From contig CAZWSX010000003.1 in NCBI GenBank assembly GCA_964636985.1, positions 62,001 through 126,000 on the forward strand: a stretch of DNA of 64,000 nucleotides, written 5' to 3'. This document shows, piece by piece, positions 52,709 through 61,936 of the stretch. Each line of letters starts with the position of its first letter. Position 1 is the first letter of the stretch. The notes beneath the pieces were generated by a model. The model searched no databases and was not told the origin of the DNA. It saw only the letters and a list, made by a program, of their open reading frames with translations. This DNA comes from CAZWSX01 sp964636985 (GTDB lineage Bacteria; Planctomycetota; Planctomycetia; Pirellulales; Pirellulaceae). The position numbers were made by a program, and so were the translations under genes.

Positions 52709-53170
52709 ATGAAACGCCAAGCCGCAAACACGGCCACGCACACCGACACGCTCGATGGAGTTCTGGTCTCGATGCTCGACCTTCACTCGCAAGTGAAGCA
52801 AGCCCACTGGAATGTCACGGGAGCCAACTTTATCGCGGTGCATAAACTTTTCGATAAGTTCGCCGGGGAAATTTCCGAGGCCGCCGACCTGATTGCCGAA
52901 CGGCACCGGTTCCTCGGATCGCTGACGAATGCTTCCGCGGCCCACGTCGCCGACACGACCGAGCTAACGCCGCTGGCCCCGAACATGACGGCTTCGGAAG
53001 ACCTGATCGAATTCATCGTGAACAGCGCCACGGCGGTCTCGAATCAGCTCAACTCCGCCATTGAAGAGTTCGAGAATAACGACGACCCAGGAACCGTCGA
53101 CCTGCTGACCCAAACCCTCCGCGAGGTTATCGATCAGCACACGTACCTGCTCAAGTCGCACCTGGGTTAG
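52709..53170 (+). CDS. dps: Dps-like ferritin, DNA-protection protein during starvation
   Basis: 153 residues, the usual Dps length; AAAGGA upstream. Dps dodecamers oxidise and store iron with H2O2 and can coat DNA. All inter-subunit ferroxidase ligands are present: His33 (KQAHWN), His45 and Asp49 (VHKLFDKF), and Asp60 and Glu64 (EAADLIAERH), aligning with His51, His63, Asp67, Asp78 and Glu82 of E. coli Dps. The N-terminus is short and weakly basic, so DNA binding is uncertain. The exact sigma-54 site upstream replaces the stationary-phase control known in enteric bacteria (inference). Followed by a hairpin. Confidence 0.93.
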   Translation: MKRQAANTATHTDTLDGVLVSMLDLHSQVKQAHWNVTGANFIAVHKLFDKFAGEISEAADLIAERHRFLGSLTNASAAHVADTTELTPLAPNMTASEDLIEFIVNSATAVSNQLNSAIEEFENNDDPGTVDLLTQTLREVIDQHTYLLKSHLG

Positions 53171-53189
53171 TCGCAAGCGCTAATGTGTT

Positions 53190-53223
53190 CATCGCCGATG
53201 CTCGCAAACGCGAGCCGGCGATG
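53190..53223 (+). terminator. Stem-loop downstream of dps
   Basis: Arms CATCGCCG and CGGCGATG enclose a second pair GCTCGC/GCGAGC with loop AAAC, 20 bases after the stop. No T-run follows. Confidence 0.5.
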
Positions 53224-53309
53224 GGCATACCGGCTACTTCGATGAGCGTCCGATTTCTTCGATGCTTCTGCTAGATTGGCTACTTCGGAAGTAATCGAAG
53301 AAGTAAAAC

Positions 53310-54008
53310 ATGCTGATCTGGCTCGCCTCGTACCCCCGCTCGGGCAATACGTTCTTTCGGATCGTCTTGCACCATCTGTTTGAGTTGCCCACCTACAGCG
53401 TGTACGACGATGACGACCCGGTTGCCCAGCGAGTGGGGCCGGAGCTTGTGGGCTATAGGCCCAGGCCGACCGATCGCGAGGGTATGGCGTCCAGTAGCGA
53501 TCTGTTTATCATCAAAACGCACAAGCGGCGGAAGGCAGATGGATATCGCGCCATTTACCTGGTGCGCGACGGGCGCGATGCAGTGGTCTCGCAGGCTCGG
53601 CTTTGTGCCAGCCAAAGCGAGCACGCTCAAAAACCGTTCGATCAAGTTCTTCGCGAGCAAATCCTTCGCCCGTGGAATCCTGCAGAGCCAAGTTCGGGCT
53701 CCTGGGGCGGCAATGTTCTCAGTTGGATCAACGCGGATGCGCCGGAAACCGTCACGGTGCGGTACGAGGATTTAATTGCGACGCCGCGGGACGTTGTCGT
53801 GCGCGCGGTCCAATCGTTGTGCCCCGAGTTAGTTCCGGACGAGCGTGCAATCGTCCCCAGCTTCTCCGAGCTTCAATCAGTCGATGGCGAATTCTTTCGG
53901 CGCGGAATGGCGGGTTCTTATCGCGACGAGATGCCGTCCGAGTTGCAGGATCTGTTTTGGCAACTTCCGGAAAACGCAGAAGCAATGGCGCGTCTTGGTT
54001 ATCGATGA
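53310..54008 (+). CDS. Sulfotransferase-domain protein
   Basis: 232 residues. The PAPS 5'-phosphate-binding loop is visible at the N-terminus (ASYPRSGNTFFR, residues 6-17) and the 3'-phosphate-binding strand as YLVRDGRDAVVS (about 86-97). The middle VTVRYEDLIATPRDVV and the C-terminal GSYRDEMPSEL fit the PF00685 sulfotransferase fold. It probably transfers sulfate from PAPS to a carbohydrate or other acceptor; planctomycetes carry many such genes. It converges on the epimerase gene, with one base between the stops. Confidence 0.88.
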   Translation: MLIWLASYPRSGNTFFRIVLHHLFELPTYSVYDDDDPVAQRVGPELVGYRPRPTDREGMASSSDLFIIKTHKRRKADGYRAIYLVRDGRDAVVSQARLCASQSEHAQKPFDQVLREQILRPWNPAEPSSGSWGGNVLSWINADAPETVTVRYEDLIATPRDVVVRAVQSLCPELVPDERAIVPSFSELQSVDGEFFRRGMAGSYRDEMPSELQDLFWQLPENAEAMARLGYR

Positions 54009-54009
54009 C

Positions 54010-54969
54010 TCAAGCAACCGACTTTTGGTTGCCGTAGATCTCCGCCAGTGCTTCGGCCAAGTGCGGAAAAGAGAATTGAAAGCCTTCGTCGGCCAGTCGC
54101 TGCGAGCGGACGTAGCGGCCATAGAGGGCGAGGTCGGGATCGGTGCGAAGAAGCAGCGGCGCGCCGAGGCGGACCATCCACTCGAAGGCGGGTAGCCCGA
54201 ATGGCATGCCCACGGCGCGGCGGAGCTGGCGCATGAACTCGATTTGCGAGACGGGATGGGGGCTGGAGGCGATGTAAGCACCTTGCATGGTTGGATCGGT
54301 GAGTCCCCGCGCGATCAGACGATTCATATCGAGTTCGTGAATCCAGCTCATTCCTTGAGTTCCACGGCCGACACGGCCGCCGAGTCCCCATCGCGCGAGC
54401 GGCCCAAGCGTTTCCAAGGCACCGAAGCCCGCACCACGATCACGACCGATGACGAAGCTGGTACGAAGGATCACTGGCCGCTGCGTTGGAAGCACACTCT
54501 CGGCAAATGCCGCTTCCCACGCCTTGCCGACAAACGGAGCCAGGCCGTACCCCTCGGCGGAGCTTTCGTCGCAGATCGCCTCGGGAGGATCGCCGTAAAT
54601 GTGGGCGGTGCTCATCTGCACCCATACTGGAGGTGGTGATGGAATCTTCCGGATCGCCGCGCCTAAGACGTTCGTCGACTCAACGCGCGAGCGAAGAATC
54701 TCTTCTTGATGGTCGGGCGTCTTGATGCAATTGACGGAGCGGCCCGTGAGATTCACCAGACCATCGGCGCGGTCCAACGTCTGGCACCAATCGCCTTTCG
54801 AGCGGGCGTCCCAACGGACGTACTCAATGCCGGCACGGGCCGCCGAAGCCTTGCGCGATAGCACCACAACGGAGGCCCCTTGTTGAACCAGGTACTCCGC
54901 GAGCGATGTCCCCAGGAATCCGCTGCCACCGGCGACGACGAAGCGTTTATTTGAAAGGTCTTCCGACAT
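54010..54969 (-). CDS. TIGR01777-type NAD(P)-dependent epimerase
   Basis: 319 residues from the ATG at 54969. Rossmann dinucleotide motif FVVAGGSGFLGTSLAEYL near the N-terminus, GLVNLTGRSVN (about 72-82), VQMSTAHIYGD (about 117) with a modified YxxxK region, VILRTSFVIGRDRGA, and the family's MSWIHELDMNRLI and PVSQIEFMRQL. This is the YfcH/SulA-related group of extended short-chain dehydrogenases, substrate unknown. The frame opens at 55104, but the upstream part has no good start. Confidence 0.9.
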   Translation of the reverse strand: MSEDLSNKRFVVAGGSGFLGTSLAEYLVQQGASVVVLSRKASAARAGIEYVRWDARSKGDWCQTLDRADGLVNLTGRSVNCIKTPDHQEEILRSRVESTNVLGAAIRKIPSPPPVWVQMSTAHIYGDPPEAICDESSAEGYGLAPFVGKAWEAAFAESVLPTQRPVILRTSFVIGRDRGAGFGALETLGPLARWGLGGRVGRGTQGMSWIHELDMNRLIARGLTDPTMQGAYIASSPHPVSQIEFMRQLRRAVGMPFGLPAFEWMVRLGAPLLLRTDPDLALYGRYVRSQRLADEGFQFSFPHLAEALAEIYGNQKSVA

Positions 54970-55084
54970 GGCTATTCCCAAAGGCTCGCGGTGAAGAGCT
55001 ATCATCGCTAACCGTGACGAATGGCCGCGATTAACCGATACTGAGCTGGAGTTCACTGTTTGCTTTTGGTGAGGCGTAACTCCG

Positions 55085-55402
55085 GTGAAATCGTCGTCAA
55101 ACAAAGACAGTTCGCCAAACGTTTGCGATTCCTACGTGATCCCGGTGTATCGCGCAGCGGCGCTAACGATTGCTGCGTACAGGATCGTGATTCCCTTTCT
55201 CGCAACACGCCGATTCTTTGATCGTTCGACCGACGGCGCGGTCGCATCGACCGGTCTTCTCATTGGCTGGGTGGCGGCCATTGCCATGTTCGTAATCGGC
55301 TGCCTGGTACTTCTCTTGACTTCCAGTCCTAGCCCTCAAGAAGAACGTCAGTTGAAGCAGTGCGTTGTGCTGATGCTGCTCGTCGCGATTTTGTGCGGGT
55401 GA
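55085..55402 (+). CDS. Possible small two-helix membrane protein
   Basis: 105 residues from a GTG with no visible ribosome binding site. Two hydrophobic segments (AALTIAAYRIVIPFLA and GLLIGWVAAIAMFVIGCLVLLLTS) and a third short one at the end (CVVLMLLVAILCG) suggest a membrane protein. The composition is plausible, but no family is recognised. Confidence 0.4.
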   Translation: MKSSSNKDSSPNVCDSYVIPVYRAAALTIAAYRIVIPFLATRRFFDRSTDGAVASTGLLIGWVAAIAMFVIGCLVLLLTSSPSPQEERQLKQCVVLMLLVAILCG

Positions 55403-55831
55403 AGAGCGAGACGTAACGGGCTGGCACGCTTCGTCGAGCAACACCGTTAGTACAATCGAGCAGATGAGTAAATCCGGCGCACGCAAGCACCTTTACGATC
55501 CGCGGCAAGGTGGCCATCCGTCTTGAGATCCGTCGCGTTTTGGCAAACAGCCTGTCGAACCGACGGAATCGTCCCGTTCGTGGCCAACAGCCCTTTCATA
55601 AGTTTTTTCTACGCCAATCCCGCCGGGTACGCGGCTCCGCCCGGTTGTATTTGCAGCGAAGTGAGTCGGGCGAAACGGCGGTCGAGCGGCCTAAGTTGGC
55701 TGCGTAGTTCATCGTCGGATGGCCTCGTTTTTCCGAATAGCTGCTGATTTTCTGAATAATCGCTCGCCCCACACGACATATAGCTAGAAGAACGCTCCTT
55801 TGCAGCGACTAGCAAGCGTGTGGGGATATCC
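55403..55831. other. Intergenic region upstream of the sigma factor gene
   Basis: About 430 bases with no gene, repeat or clear promoter element that I can support. Confidence 0.4.
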
Positions 55832-57046
55832 ATGGCGAATGTAGAAAGTATCGCAGACTCTCCGATCGACGCCGGCGATCCGACGACAAATGTCGAAGCT
55901 GATCCGCAGTCCCGCGAGTTCGAAAACCTCGTGGCAGAGCATTCGCCCATGGTCTTAGGCGTCTGCCGTCGCATATTGGGTGGAAGCGAGGTGGAAGACG
56001 CCGCGCAGGCGGTGTTCATCTTGTTGTGGCAAAAGTTTCGGCAAGTGGCCGCCAGTTCGAACGTGTCCGGATGGCTTCATCGGACGGCCTATCACGTTTG
56101 CCGGAACGCACTGCGCTCGCGCAGCATTCGATCGAAACACGAACGAAAGGCCGCCTCGGAGATGACCAGCATGTGTCGTGATCTCTCCGAGAACGAAGCT
56201 TGGAATGGCGTTCGCGAGATTTTGGATCAGGAGATCGATCGGCTGCCGGAAAAATGGCGAGTTCCGTTTGTCCTGTTCCACCTGGAGAGTCGATCGCTGG
56301 CGGATGTTGCCGCAGTCGTCGGTGCGCCGGTTCCAACTGTCGGTACGTGGCTACAGCGGTCGAGAGAACAACTGGCCAACCGTCTGCGGCGACGAGGAAT
56401 CGTTATTGGTGCAGCGGCCTTGACGACGCTCCTTTCGCAGCAGGCGATGGCGAATGCGGTTCCCGAGGCCTTTGTTGCGACGACCGTTCAAGTGGCGCTG
56501 GGGTACTCGGCGAGCAACGCGGCGGCAAGTGCTGTGTGCAGCGTGACTACGAATGCGCTCGTCAGGGCCAGTTTGGCGGCGGGTGCTGCCAAAAAGATGT
56601 GGGTGACGTTTGCCTTAGTTTGCTGCGTGGTGGCCGGTTTCCCGTTGTCAACGTATTGGTTGTTTCCCATGTTGCAGACTCGGTTCAGCGCCGACTTCTC
56701 AAAGTTGCAGGGAAGGTGGCAGGCCGCGAGTTCCGGACAGTTCGCCGATGGGACGCCGTTCACTTACACCGATTACCTCGTGATCTCTGGCCGCACCTTC
56801 GACCGGTATCAGACGTTAAGCGATGGCCGTCGCATTCAAGGGGAGCAAGGAACATTTGTTCTCGACGACAGTCGCCGGCCTAAACAAATCGATATCAGCC
56901 GCTGGTTCGCCAGTGCCCCCGGCATCTATGAAGTGGACGGCCAGGCTCTGACCATCTGCGTTGCGGCTAATGGCGTTCGCCCTGGCTCGGTGCCGGGAGA
57001 GTCGGACAGCGATCTCCGAGTGACGCGTTACACCCGGGCCGAGTAA
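55832..57046 (+). CDS. ECF sigma factor with membrane helix and TIGR03067-like C-terminal domain
   Basis: 404 residues; GGGGA lies before the ATG at 55832. Residues 20-185 are an ECF sigma factor: region 2 (EFENLVAEHSPMVLGVCRRI, then EDAAQAVFILLWQKF) and region 4 (RLPEKWRVPFVLFHLESRSL, ADVAAVVGAPVPTVGTWLQR). A hydrophobic, Ala-rich linker and a membrane helix (MWVTFALVCCVVAGFPLSTYW, about 248-268) follow. The C-terminal, probably extracytoplasmic part resembles TIGR03067 (FSKLQGRWQAASS, GTFVLDDSRRPKQIDIS, GIYEVDGQALTICV). Sigma and sensor parts in one chain mean no separate anti-sigma factor is needed (inference). Confidence 0.9.
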   Translation: MANVESIADSPIDAGDPTTNVEADPQSREFENLVAEHSPMVLGVCRRILGGSEVEDAAQAVFILLWQKFRQVAASSNVSGWLHRTAYHVCRNALRSRSIRSKHERKAASEMTSMCRDLSENEAWNGVREILDQEIDRLPEKWRVPFVLFHLESRSLADVAAVVGAPVPTVGTWLQRSREQLANRLRRRGIVIGAAALTTLLSQQAMANAVPEAFVATTVQVALGYSASNAAASAVCSVTTNALVRASLAAGAAKKMWVTFALVCCVVAGFPLSTYWLFPMLQTRFSADFSKLQGRWQAASSGQFADGTPFTYTDYLVISGRTFDRYQTLSDGRRIQGEQGTFVLDDSRRPKQIDISRWFASAPGIYEVDGQALTICVAANGVRPGSVPGESDSDLRVTRYTRAE

Positions 57047-57064
57047 TTTCTAGCGAGACATTCC

Positions 57065-57745
57065 ATGCTCCTTCGCGTCTTGATGAATCCTCGTTACCTG
57101 GCTGTCGCCGCTTGCCTATTCGCGGGCTATGCGTTGGCTTACTTTTGCGATCGGACCGTCCGGCGCACGTCGGAAGGTGCGATTCAGATTGAGTGTCGCA
57201 GCAGGCTATCGGCCGTTCTGTTCGCGCCGGCGATCGCTCTGGAATCGCGGCGGCTATCTCGCGCGAATGTTGACGCGGAACAACGGCTGGCGACGGCGCT
57301 GGCCGATGCGAAGGCGACCAACCGAAAGGTGCTGCTCACGCTCGGCACGGAGTTTTGTTTGTCTTGTCGGCAGTTGGAACAGTTCCTGGAAGAACGACAG
57401 GACTTGCTCGCGGCGCACTTCATCGTCGTTAGGATCGATTGCTACGGTGAAATGCTGCATGGCAAGCAAGTGCAAGATCGGTATCGCCCCGACGACAAGT
57501 CGAAGCCGGCCTATTACCCGTGGGTGGCTATCCTTGACGAGGAAGGACACACCATCGTGACCGGCGACGATGGTCCGCCGAAAGTGATCGGCCTCGCTCA
57601 CGGTGGTCCCGACGATCGCGCCTGGTTTCTCGCCATGCTTAAGAAGGCCGTTCCTCAAATGACTGACGAGGAGCTTACGAAGCTGCACCGTGCCGCGTTG
57701 GCGTTTCACGAACACATTTGGCAGAAGAGCAGTAACGGCGACTGA
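57065..57745 (+). CDS. Membrane-anchored thioredoxin-like protein
   Basis: 226 residues, starting 18 bases after the sigma factor stop, so probably co-transcribed. An N-terminal helix (YLAVAACLFAGYALAYF) anchors a thioredoxin-like domain. The segment VLLTLGTEFCLSCRQLEQFL has the CxxC pair Cys98/Cys101 and resembles the DsbD C-terminal domain or DUF255-type folds (DWCVACKELE). Downstream: FIVVRIDCYGE and AYYPWVAILDEEGHTI, with the cis-Pro region YYPW. It is expected to act outside the cytoplasm as a disulfide reductase. The link to the upstream sigma factor suggests a thiol-stress output (inference). Confidence 0.8.
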   Translation: MLLRVLMNPRYLAVAACLFAGYALAYFCDRTVRRTSEGAIQIECRSRLSAVLFAPAIALESRRLSRANVDAEQRLATALADAKATNRKVLLTLGTEFCLSCRQLEQFLEERQDLLAAHFIVVRIDCYGEMLHGKQVQDRYRPDDKSKPAYYPWVAILDEEGHTIVTGDDGPPKVIGLAHGGPDDRAWFLAMLKKAVPQMTDEELTKLHRAALAFHEHIWQKSSNGD

Positions 57746-57754
57746 CGAGTCAAA

Positions 57755-59188
57755 CTAGCCGTAGACAGCGGTCATCGGTTGGCCGTCGGTCAGGTGGAAC
57801 GGGCGGCCCTCTTTGTCGTGGTAGGTTCCCGACGGCGTGATACCGAGCGCATGGAAAATGGTGGCCGCGACATCCCAGGGCCCAAAGCGGGAAGTGACGG
57901 GCTCCGCGCCCAGACGATCCGACTGGCCAACTACGGCGCCGCGTTGCACGCCTGCGCCGGCCATGACAATCGAATAGACGTTCGGCCAGTGTTTTCGACC
58001 GGGCGTCGCGCCGGCAAAGTTGCGTTCGAGCGCCACGCGCGGGGCGCGGCCGAACTCGCCCATGCAGACCACGAGCGTGTCCTCCAAGAGTCCGCGACGG
58101 TCGAGATCCTCGATCAGCGCCGAAAAGCTTTCGTCGAACCGCGGCAGCAGATGCTCGCGCAACGCATAGAAGATGTCGTTGTGCGTGTCCCAGCCGTAGG
58201 TGTCGGTTTCGTCGGGCGTGAGGTCTTGCCCACGGATGGAGTGATTCCAGATGACGTTGATGTAGGGCACGCCTACTTCGACGAGTCGCCGCGCGAGGAG
58301 CATGGCCTGGCCCGAGCGATGCCGGCCATATCGATCGCGGATCTCGGCCGGTTCGCGTTCCAAGTTGAAAGCTTCCCGGGCCGCGGGATTGTCCAAAAGC
58401 TGGTAGGCGCTGGCGTACCAGCGATTCATGTCACCACTGGTCCCCAATCGATCCAGGTCGGCGTGCAGGTGGTCGAGCGACTGCTTCAAGCCGAGCCGCT
58501 GGTGGTGCCGCTGTGCCGGCCAATCGGCTTGCGGCGCCAGTCCCGGCATCGCGCCGCGCGCATCGAGGACGTCGCCAACAACCCATGGCTCAAAACCTCG
58601 TCCGAGGATTCCGCCGTCTTGCCCGGGCGAAATCGTCGTCGGGACAAGCATTGGACCATTCAGGTGGAGGGCGTCGCACAGAAAGCGAGTTTCGGGGCGC
58701 ATCCGTCGCACCAGTGCGCCGAGCGTGGGAAAGTCGGTGGCAGTCGGCGGCGGATTGGATGACTTTCTTGGGTGGTAACGGCCTGTTAGCGCCAGATAGA
58801 CGGCCGAACCGTGGTCGAGATCTTCGTGCGACATGCTGCGAACCACAGTGCAGCGATCCAGTACTTGGGAAACGCGTGGCAGGTGCTCGCCAACGTGGAC
58901 GCCAGGGAGGCGGGTGGCGATCGATCGAAACTCGCCGCGGACGTCGAGCGGCGCCTGCGGTTTGGGGTCCCACATCTCGAGCTGGCTTTGCCCGCCGCTG
59001 GTGAAGACGACGATTACGGACTTCGCTCGTCCCCAACCAGGGCCGCGTGCTGGCGATTCGTTATCGCTCGCTTGGGCCTCCCCAGTCAGTCCCGAGGCGG
59101 CGAGGCCGGACAACGTCGACAGACAGAGCCATGCGCGACGCGTGCACAAAGCATCGGCCGAAATCGTCGGAAGGTGAAACGAGAGCAT
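57755..59188 (-). CDS. DUF1501 family exported protein
   Basis: 477 residues. N-terminal CTRRAWLCLSTLSGLAASGL is a twin-arginine-like signal. The sulfatase/alkaline-phosphatase-like DUF1501 pattern is clear: VIVVFTSGGQSQLEMWDPKP near residue 58, HEDLDHGSAVYLALTGRYHP, DTYGWDTHNDIFYALREHLL, LVVCMGEFGRAP, and a C-terminal GPWDVAATIFHALGI. DUF1501 genes in planctomycetes usually sit beside a DUF1549/DUF1553 cytochrome partner; none is present here, so this is an orphan. Enzymatic activity unknown. Confidence 0.92.
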   Translation of the reverse strand: MLSFHLPTISADALCTRRAWLCLSTLSGLAASGLTGEAQASDNESPARGPGWGRAKSVIVVFTSGGQSQLEMWDPKPQAPLDVRGEFRSIATRLPGVHVGEHLPRVSQVLDRCTVVRSMSHEDLDHGSAVYLALTGRYHPRKSSNPPPTATDFPTLGALVRRMRPETRFLCDALHLNGPMLVPTTISPGQDGGILGRGFEPWVVGDVLDARGAMPGLAPQADWPAQRHHQRLGLKQSLDHLHADLDRLGTSGDMNRWYASAYQLLDNPAAREAFNLEREPAEIRDRYGRHRSGQAMLLARRLVEVGVPYINVIWNHSIRGQDLTPDETDTYGWDTHNDIFYALREHLLPRFDESFSALIEDLDRRGLLEDTLVVCMGEFGRAPRVALERNFAGATPGRKHWPNVYSIVMAGAGVQRGAVVGQSDRLGAEPVTSRFGPWDVAATIFHALGITPSGTYHDKEGRPFHLTDGQPMTAVYG

Positions 59189-59365
59189 CTGGGCGCGCGT
59201 GCTCCTAATGTGGCAGGGCTCCGGAAGTGGAAGGAGCCATCAAGATCGAATTATGTTTCATGGAAGAACGGGCGTCGAGTCGAGCATGAGTCCGGCCACG
59301 ATTCAATCCTCCGCTTTGGCCGAGTAGATTGGACAGGTCTTGATAGCCCATTTGCGCGACGTTTC

Positions 59366-59956
59366 ATGACGACACCCACTTCACTCAGCCTTTTAGGGCG
59401 ACTGCGAGCGACGCCGGTCGATTCCGACTGGGTGCGATTTATGGGCGTATACGAACCGCTGCTGCGGGGGTGGCTCCGACGAAAAGAAGTGTTGGGACAC
59501 GATTCGGACGACTTAGTACAGAACGTCCTGGCGGTAGTCGTGCGAAGGATGGCTGATTTCGAGCACAACGGGCGAGCCGGGGCGTTTCGCACGTGGCTGC
59601 GGACGATCACCCTCAATTGTTTGCGGGAGTATTGGCGAGAGAAGAAGGCGAGCCCGCCGGGTGTGGGCGGCAGCAATATCCAAGAGCTTGTGGCACAGCT
59701 GGAGGATCCCAACAGTCAGCTGTCGCAGTTTTGGAACCATGAGCACGACCGGCAAGTGATGCGAAAACTCCTGGAAGACCTCAAGTCGGAATTCGAACTG
59801 CGAACCTGGCAAGCATTCGATTTGTTCGCGCTGCAAGCCCGTCCGGCGGCCGAAGTGGCCAAGGAACTGGGCATTTCGGCCAACGCTGTGTTCATCGCGA
59901 AATCGCGGGTTCTGGCACGATTGCGACAGGAATCGGCTGGTTTACTCGACGATTAG
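59366..59956 (+). CDS. ECF sigma factor paired with a Ser/Thr kinase
   Basis: 196 residues from the ATG at 59366; the larger open frame to 58811 is antisense to the DUF1501 gene. Sigma region 2 (DWVRFMGVYEPLLRGWLRRK, DSDDLVQNVLAVVVRRMADF, AFRTWLRTITLNCLREYWRE) and region 4 (WQAFDLFALQARPAAEVAKE, LGISANAVFIAKSRVLARLR) are complete. The long linker and position directly before a kinase gene match the planctomycete ECF/Ser-Thr kinase pairs (ECF-STK groups). Regulation by the kinase rather than a classical anti-sigma factor is the established idea for this class. Confidence 0.9.
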   Translation: MTTPTSLSLLGRLRATPVDSDWVRFMGVYEPLLRGWLRRKEVLGHDSDDLVQNVLAVVVRRMADFEHNGRAGAFRTWLRTITLNCLREYWREKKASPPGVGGSNIQELVAQLEDPNSQLSQFWNHEHDRQVMRKLLEDLKSEFELRTWQAFDLFALQARPAAEVAKELGISANAVFIAKSRVLARLRQESAGLLDD

Positions 59957-60073
59957 CCGATTCGGGCAAATTTTCGACGATTCTCTGAAAGGTCTGTGCG
60001 AAGGCTGCCATTTCTACAATGGTTGGAGCGCGACGGCGCACCGCCGAGTGATCCATCCGAAATTGAGATCGCC

Positions 60074-61816
60074 ATGAAAGCGCAACCTGCTTCTCATCCC
60101 AACGCCGATGAATTGGCCGCGTTTGCGCAGGGCCGAATTTTAGGCGCACGCTTCGACAGCATCGAGGAACACGTCCGAACGTGCGACTCTTGCTGCGCGC
60201 GGCTCGCCCAACAGCCCGACCAAACGCTGCTGTTGTTAGCGCGGGAAGCGGCGACGCATGGACTTTCGGCATCGCAGACCTCTTTCGCGTCGCAGCAAGA
60301 AATTCCCACTCCGCTGCAAAACCATTCGAAGTACCGGATTCTCGAACCGATAGGCAAAGGCGGCATGGGGACGGTTTTCAAAGCGGAACATCGTGTGATG
60401 CATCGCATTGTCGCGGTGAAGGTGATTCATCCGCGATTGCTGGCGAACAGCGAGGCCATTGAACGCTTCCGCCGCGAAGTCCGCATTGCCGCGCAGTTGA
60501 AGCATCCCAACGTGGTGGTCTCGCACGACGCCGATCAGGCCGACAACGTTCACTTTTTGGTGATGGAGTTCGTCGACGGCCAGAGCCTCGATGCAATTGT
60601 TGCCCAAAGCGGCCCGGCGACCATCGAGCAAGCCTGCGAATGGGTCCGCCAGGCGGCGCTCGGCTTGCAACACGCTCACGAGCAAGGAATGGTCCATCGC
60701 GATATCAAGCCGCAGAACTTGATGCTGACAAAAAATGGCCAAATCAAGATTCTCGACTTCGGCCTGACGCGTGTTCGTGGCGACGCAGGGCCGCCTTCAA
60801 GCGGGGCACCTCGCTCGGCGCCGAACGCTTCTCACACGCGAGCCGACGTTGTTTTGGGAACGCCCGACTACATTGCCCCCGAACAAATCGGCAACTCGAG
60901 CGCGGCCGATGCGAAGTCCGATCTGTATAGCTTAGGGTGCACGCTGTTTTTCTTGCTGACCGGCCGGCCTCCGTTCGGGCAAGGATCAGTTGCCGAACGA
61001 CTACGAGGCCATAGCAACGGCGACTTTCCATCGCTCCTCGGGGCAAGGCTTGATGCGCCCGCCGAGTTGCAAACGATTCTCCAGCGAATGGTCGCGCGCG
61101 ATCCGGCTGCTCGTTATCAGCGCGCGGTCGACGTCGCCGATGATCTCGAAACATTTCTCAAGCGAAAAGAGATTCGCCCGACGAAGCCGACGTTGTCGCG
61201 ATGGGCATGGATCGCCGGGATGTCGAGCGTTGTAATACTCCTGTTGCTCGCGTGGTCACTGGGAATGATTCCGGGAATGCAACGCAAAACCCGTCTTCTT
61301 GTGTTGTTGCCTGGCAAGGGACTTTGGTATCCCGATTACGAAGGGCTTGTGAAGGCAGCACCCGGGGAGAACATCCAGCTCACATTTGCGGGACTTTCGG
61401 ACCAGCCGTCCGAGTTGGTAACGACTTCGCCGCCGGGAGTGGCGCTCGCGGACCGTCGACTGAACGAAGTCAAAGCGGACGACTACGACGGGATCATTAC
61501 CATCGGATACGAAACGGGTGAGTTTCTTCCTGGCGGACCAGGAGGAGATGATACGCGCCGACTGCTCAACGAGTTTCAACGTCAGAAAAAAATCGTGGCG
61601 TCGTTGTGCGCGGGGCAACGAATCCTGGCTCAGCATCGGGCCTTACAAGGCAAACGCGTTTCTGCCTGCAAGCACTTGAGTCCGGGCGAAATCGAAGTCG
61701 AAAAGGGAACCATCGCCAGCGACGATGTCGTTGCCGACGGGTTGTTGGTCACGGCCGGCGATTCCAGTAGTGCCGCCAAGCTGCTACAGCAAATCTCGAA
61801 AATCGCGAATCGCTGA
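60074..61816 (+). CDS. Membrane Ser/Thr kinase with HC2 zinc finger and an extracytoplasmic DJ-1/PfpI domain
   Basis: 580 residues from the ATG at 60074 (GTG at 59996 possible). An anti-sigma-like HC2 zinc motif occupies residues 11-45 (His33, Cys37, Cys40). The kinase domain is at 87-365 with all key elements: IGKGGMGTVF (93-102), catalytic Lys116 (VAVKV), HRDIKPQN (208-215), DFG (228-230) and GTPDYIAPE (262-270). One membrane helix (about 377-398) is followed by a DJ-1/PfpI-like fold (405-578) outside the cytoplasm, with a possible nucleophile Cys512 in VASLCAGQRIL. The zinc finger could hold the upstream sigma factor; the DJ-1 part would be the sensor (inference). I know no such kinase described. 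Confidence 0.9.
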   Translation: MKAQPASHPNADELAAFAQGRILGARFDSIEEHVRTCDSCCARLAQQPDQTLLLLAREAATHGLSASQTSFASQQEIPTPLQNHSKYRILEPIGKGGMGTVFKAEHRVMHRIVAVKVIHPRLLANSEAIERFRREVRIAAQLKHPNVVVSHDADQADNVHFLVMEFVDGQSLDAIVAQSGPATIEQACEWVRQAALGLQHAHEQGMVHRDIKPQNLMLTKNGQIKILDFGLTRVRGDAGPPSSGAPRSAPNASHTRADVVLGTPDYIAPEQIGNSSAADAKSDLYSLGCTLFFLLTGRPPFGQGSVAERLRGHSNGDFPSLLGARLDAPAELQTILQRMVARDPAARYQRAVDVADDLETFLKRKEIRPTKPTLSRWAWIAGMSSVVILLLLAWSLGMIPGMQRKTRLLVLLPGKGLWYPDYEGLVKAAPGENIQLTFAGLSDQPSELVTTSPPGVALADRRLNEVKADDYDGIITIGYETGEFLPGGPGGDDTRRLLNEFQRQKKIVASLCAGQRILAQHRALQGKRVSACKHLSPGEIEVEKGTIASDDVVADGLLVTAGDSSSAAKLLQQISKIANR

Positions 61817-61936
61817 AAGGTCCCGCCTCGGGACGTCATCTCTCTCCTGCGGCACTCGCCTTAAGCAAGTGCCGATCCGGCAATCGCCTTGGGCACTCGC
61901 CCCGCCGGAACTGCGAAAACCCCAGAGGAGAGAGAC

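Noticed and set aside
58811..59365. N-terminal extension of the ECF sigma frame
   Set aside because: Antisense of the DUF1501 gene; sigma homology begins only after the ATG at 59366.
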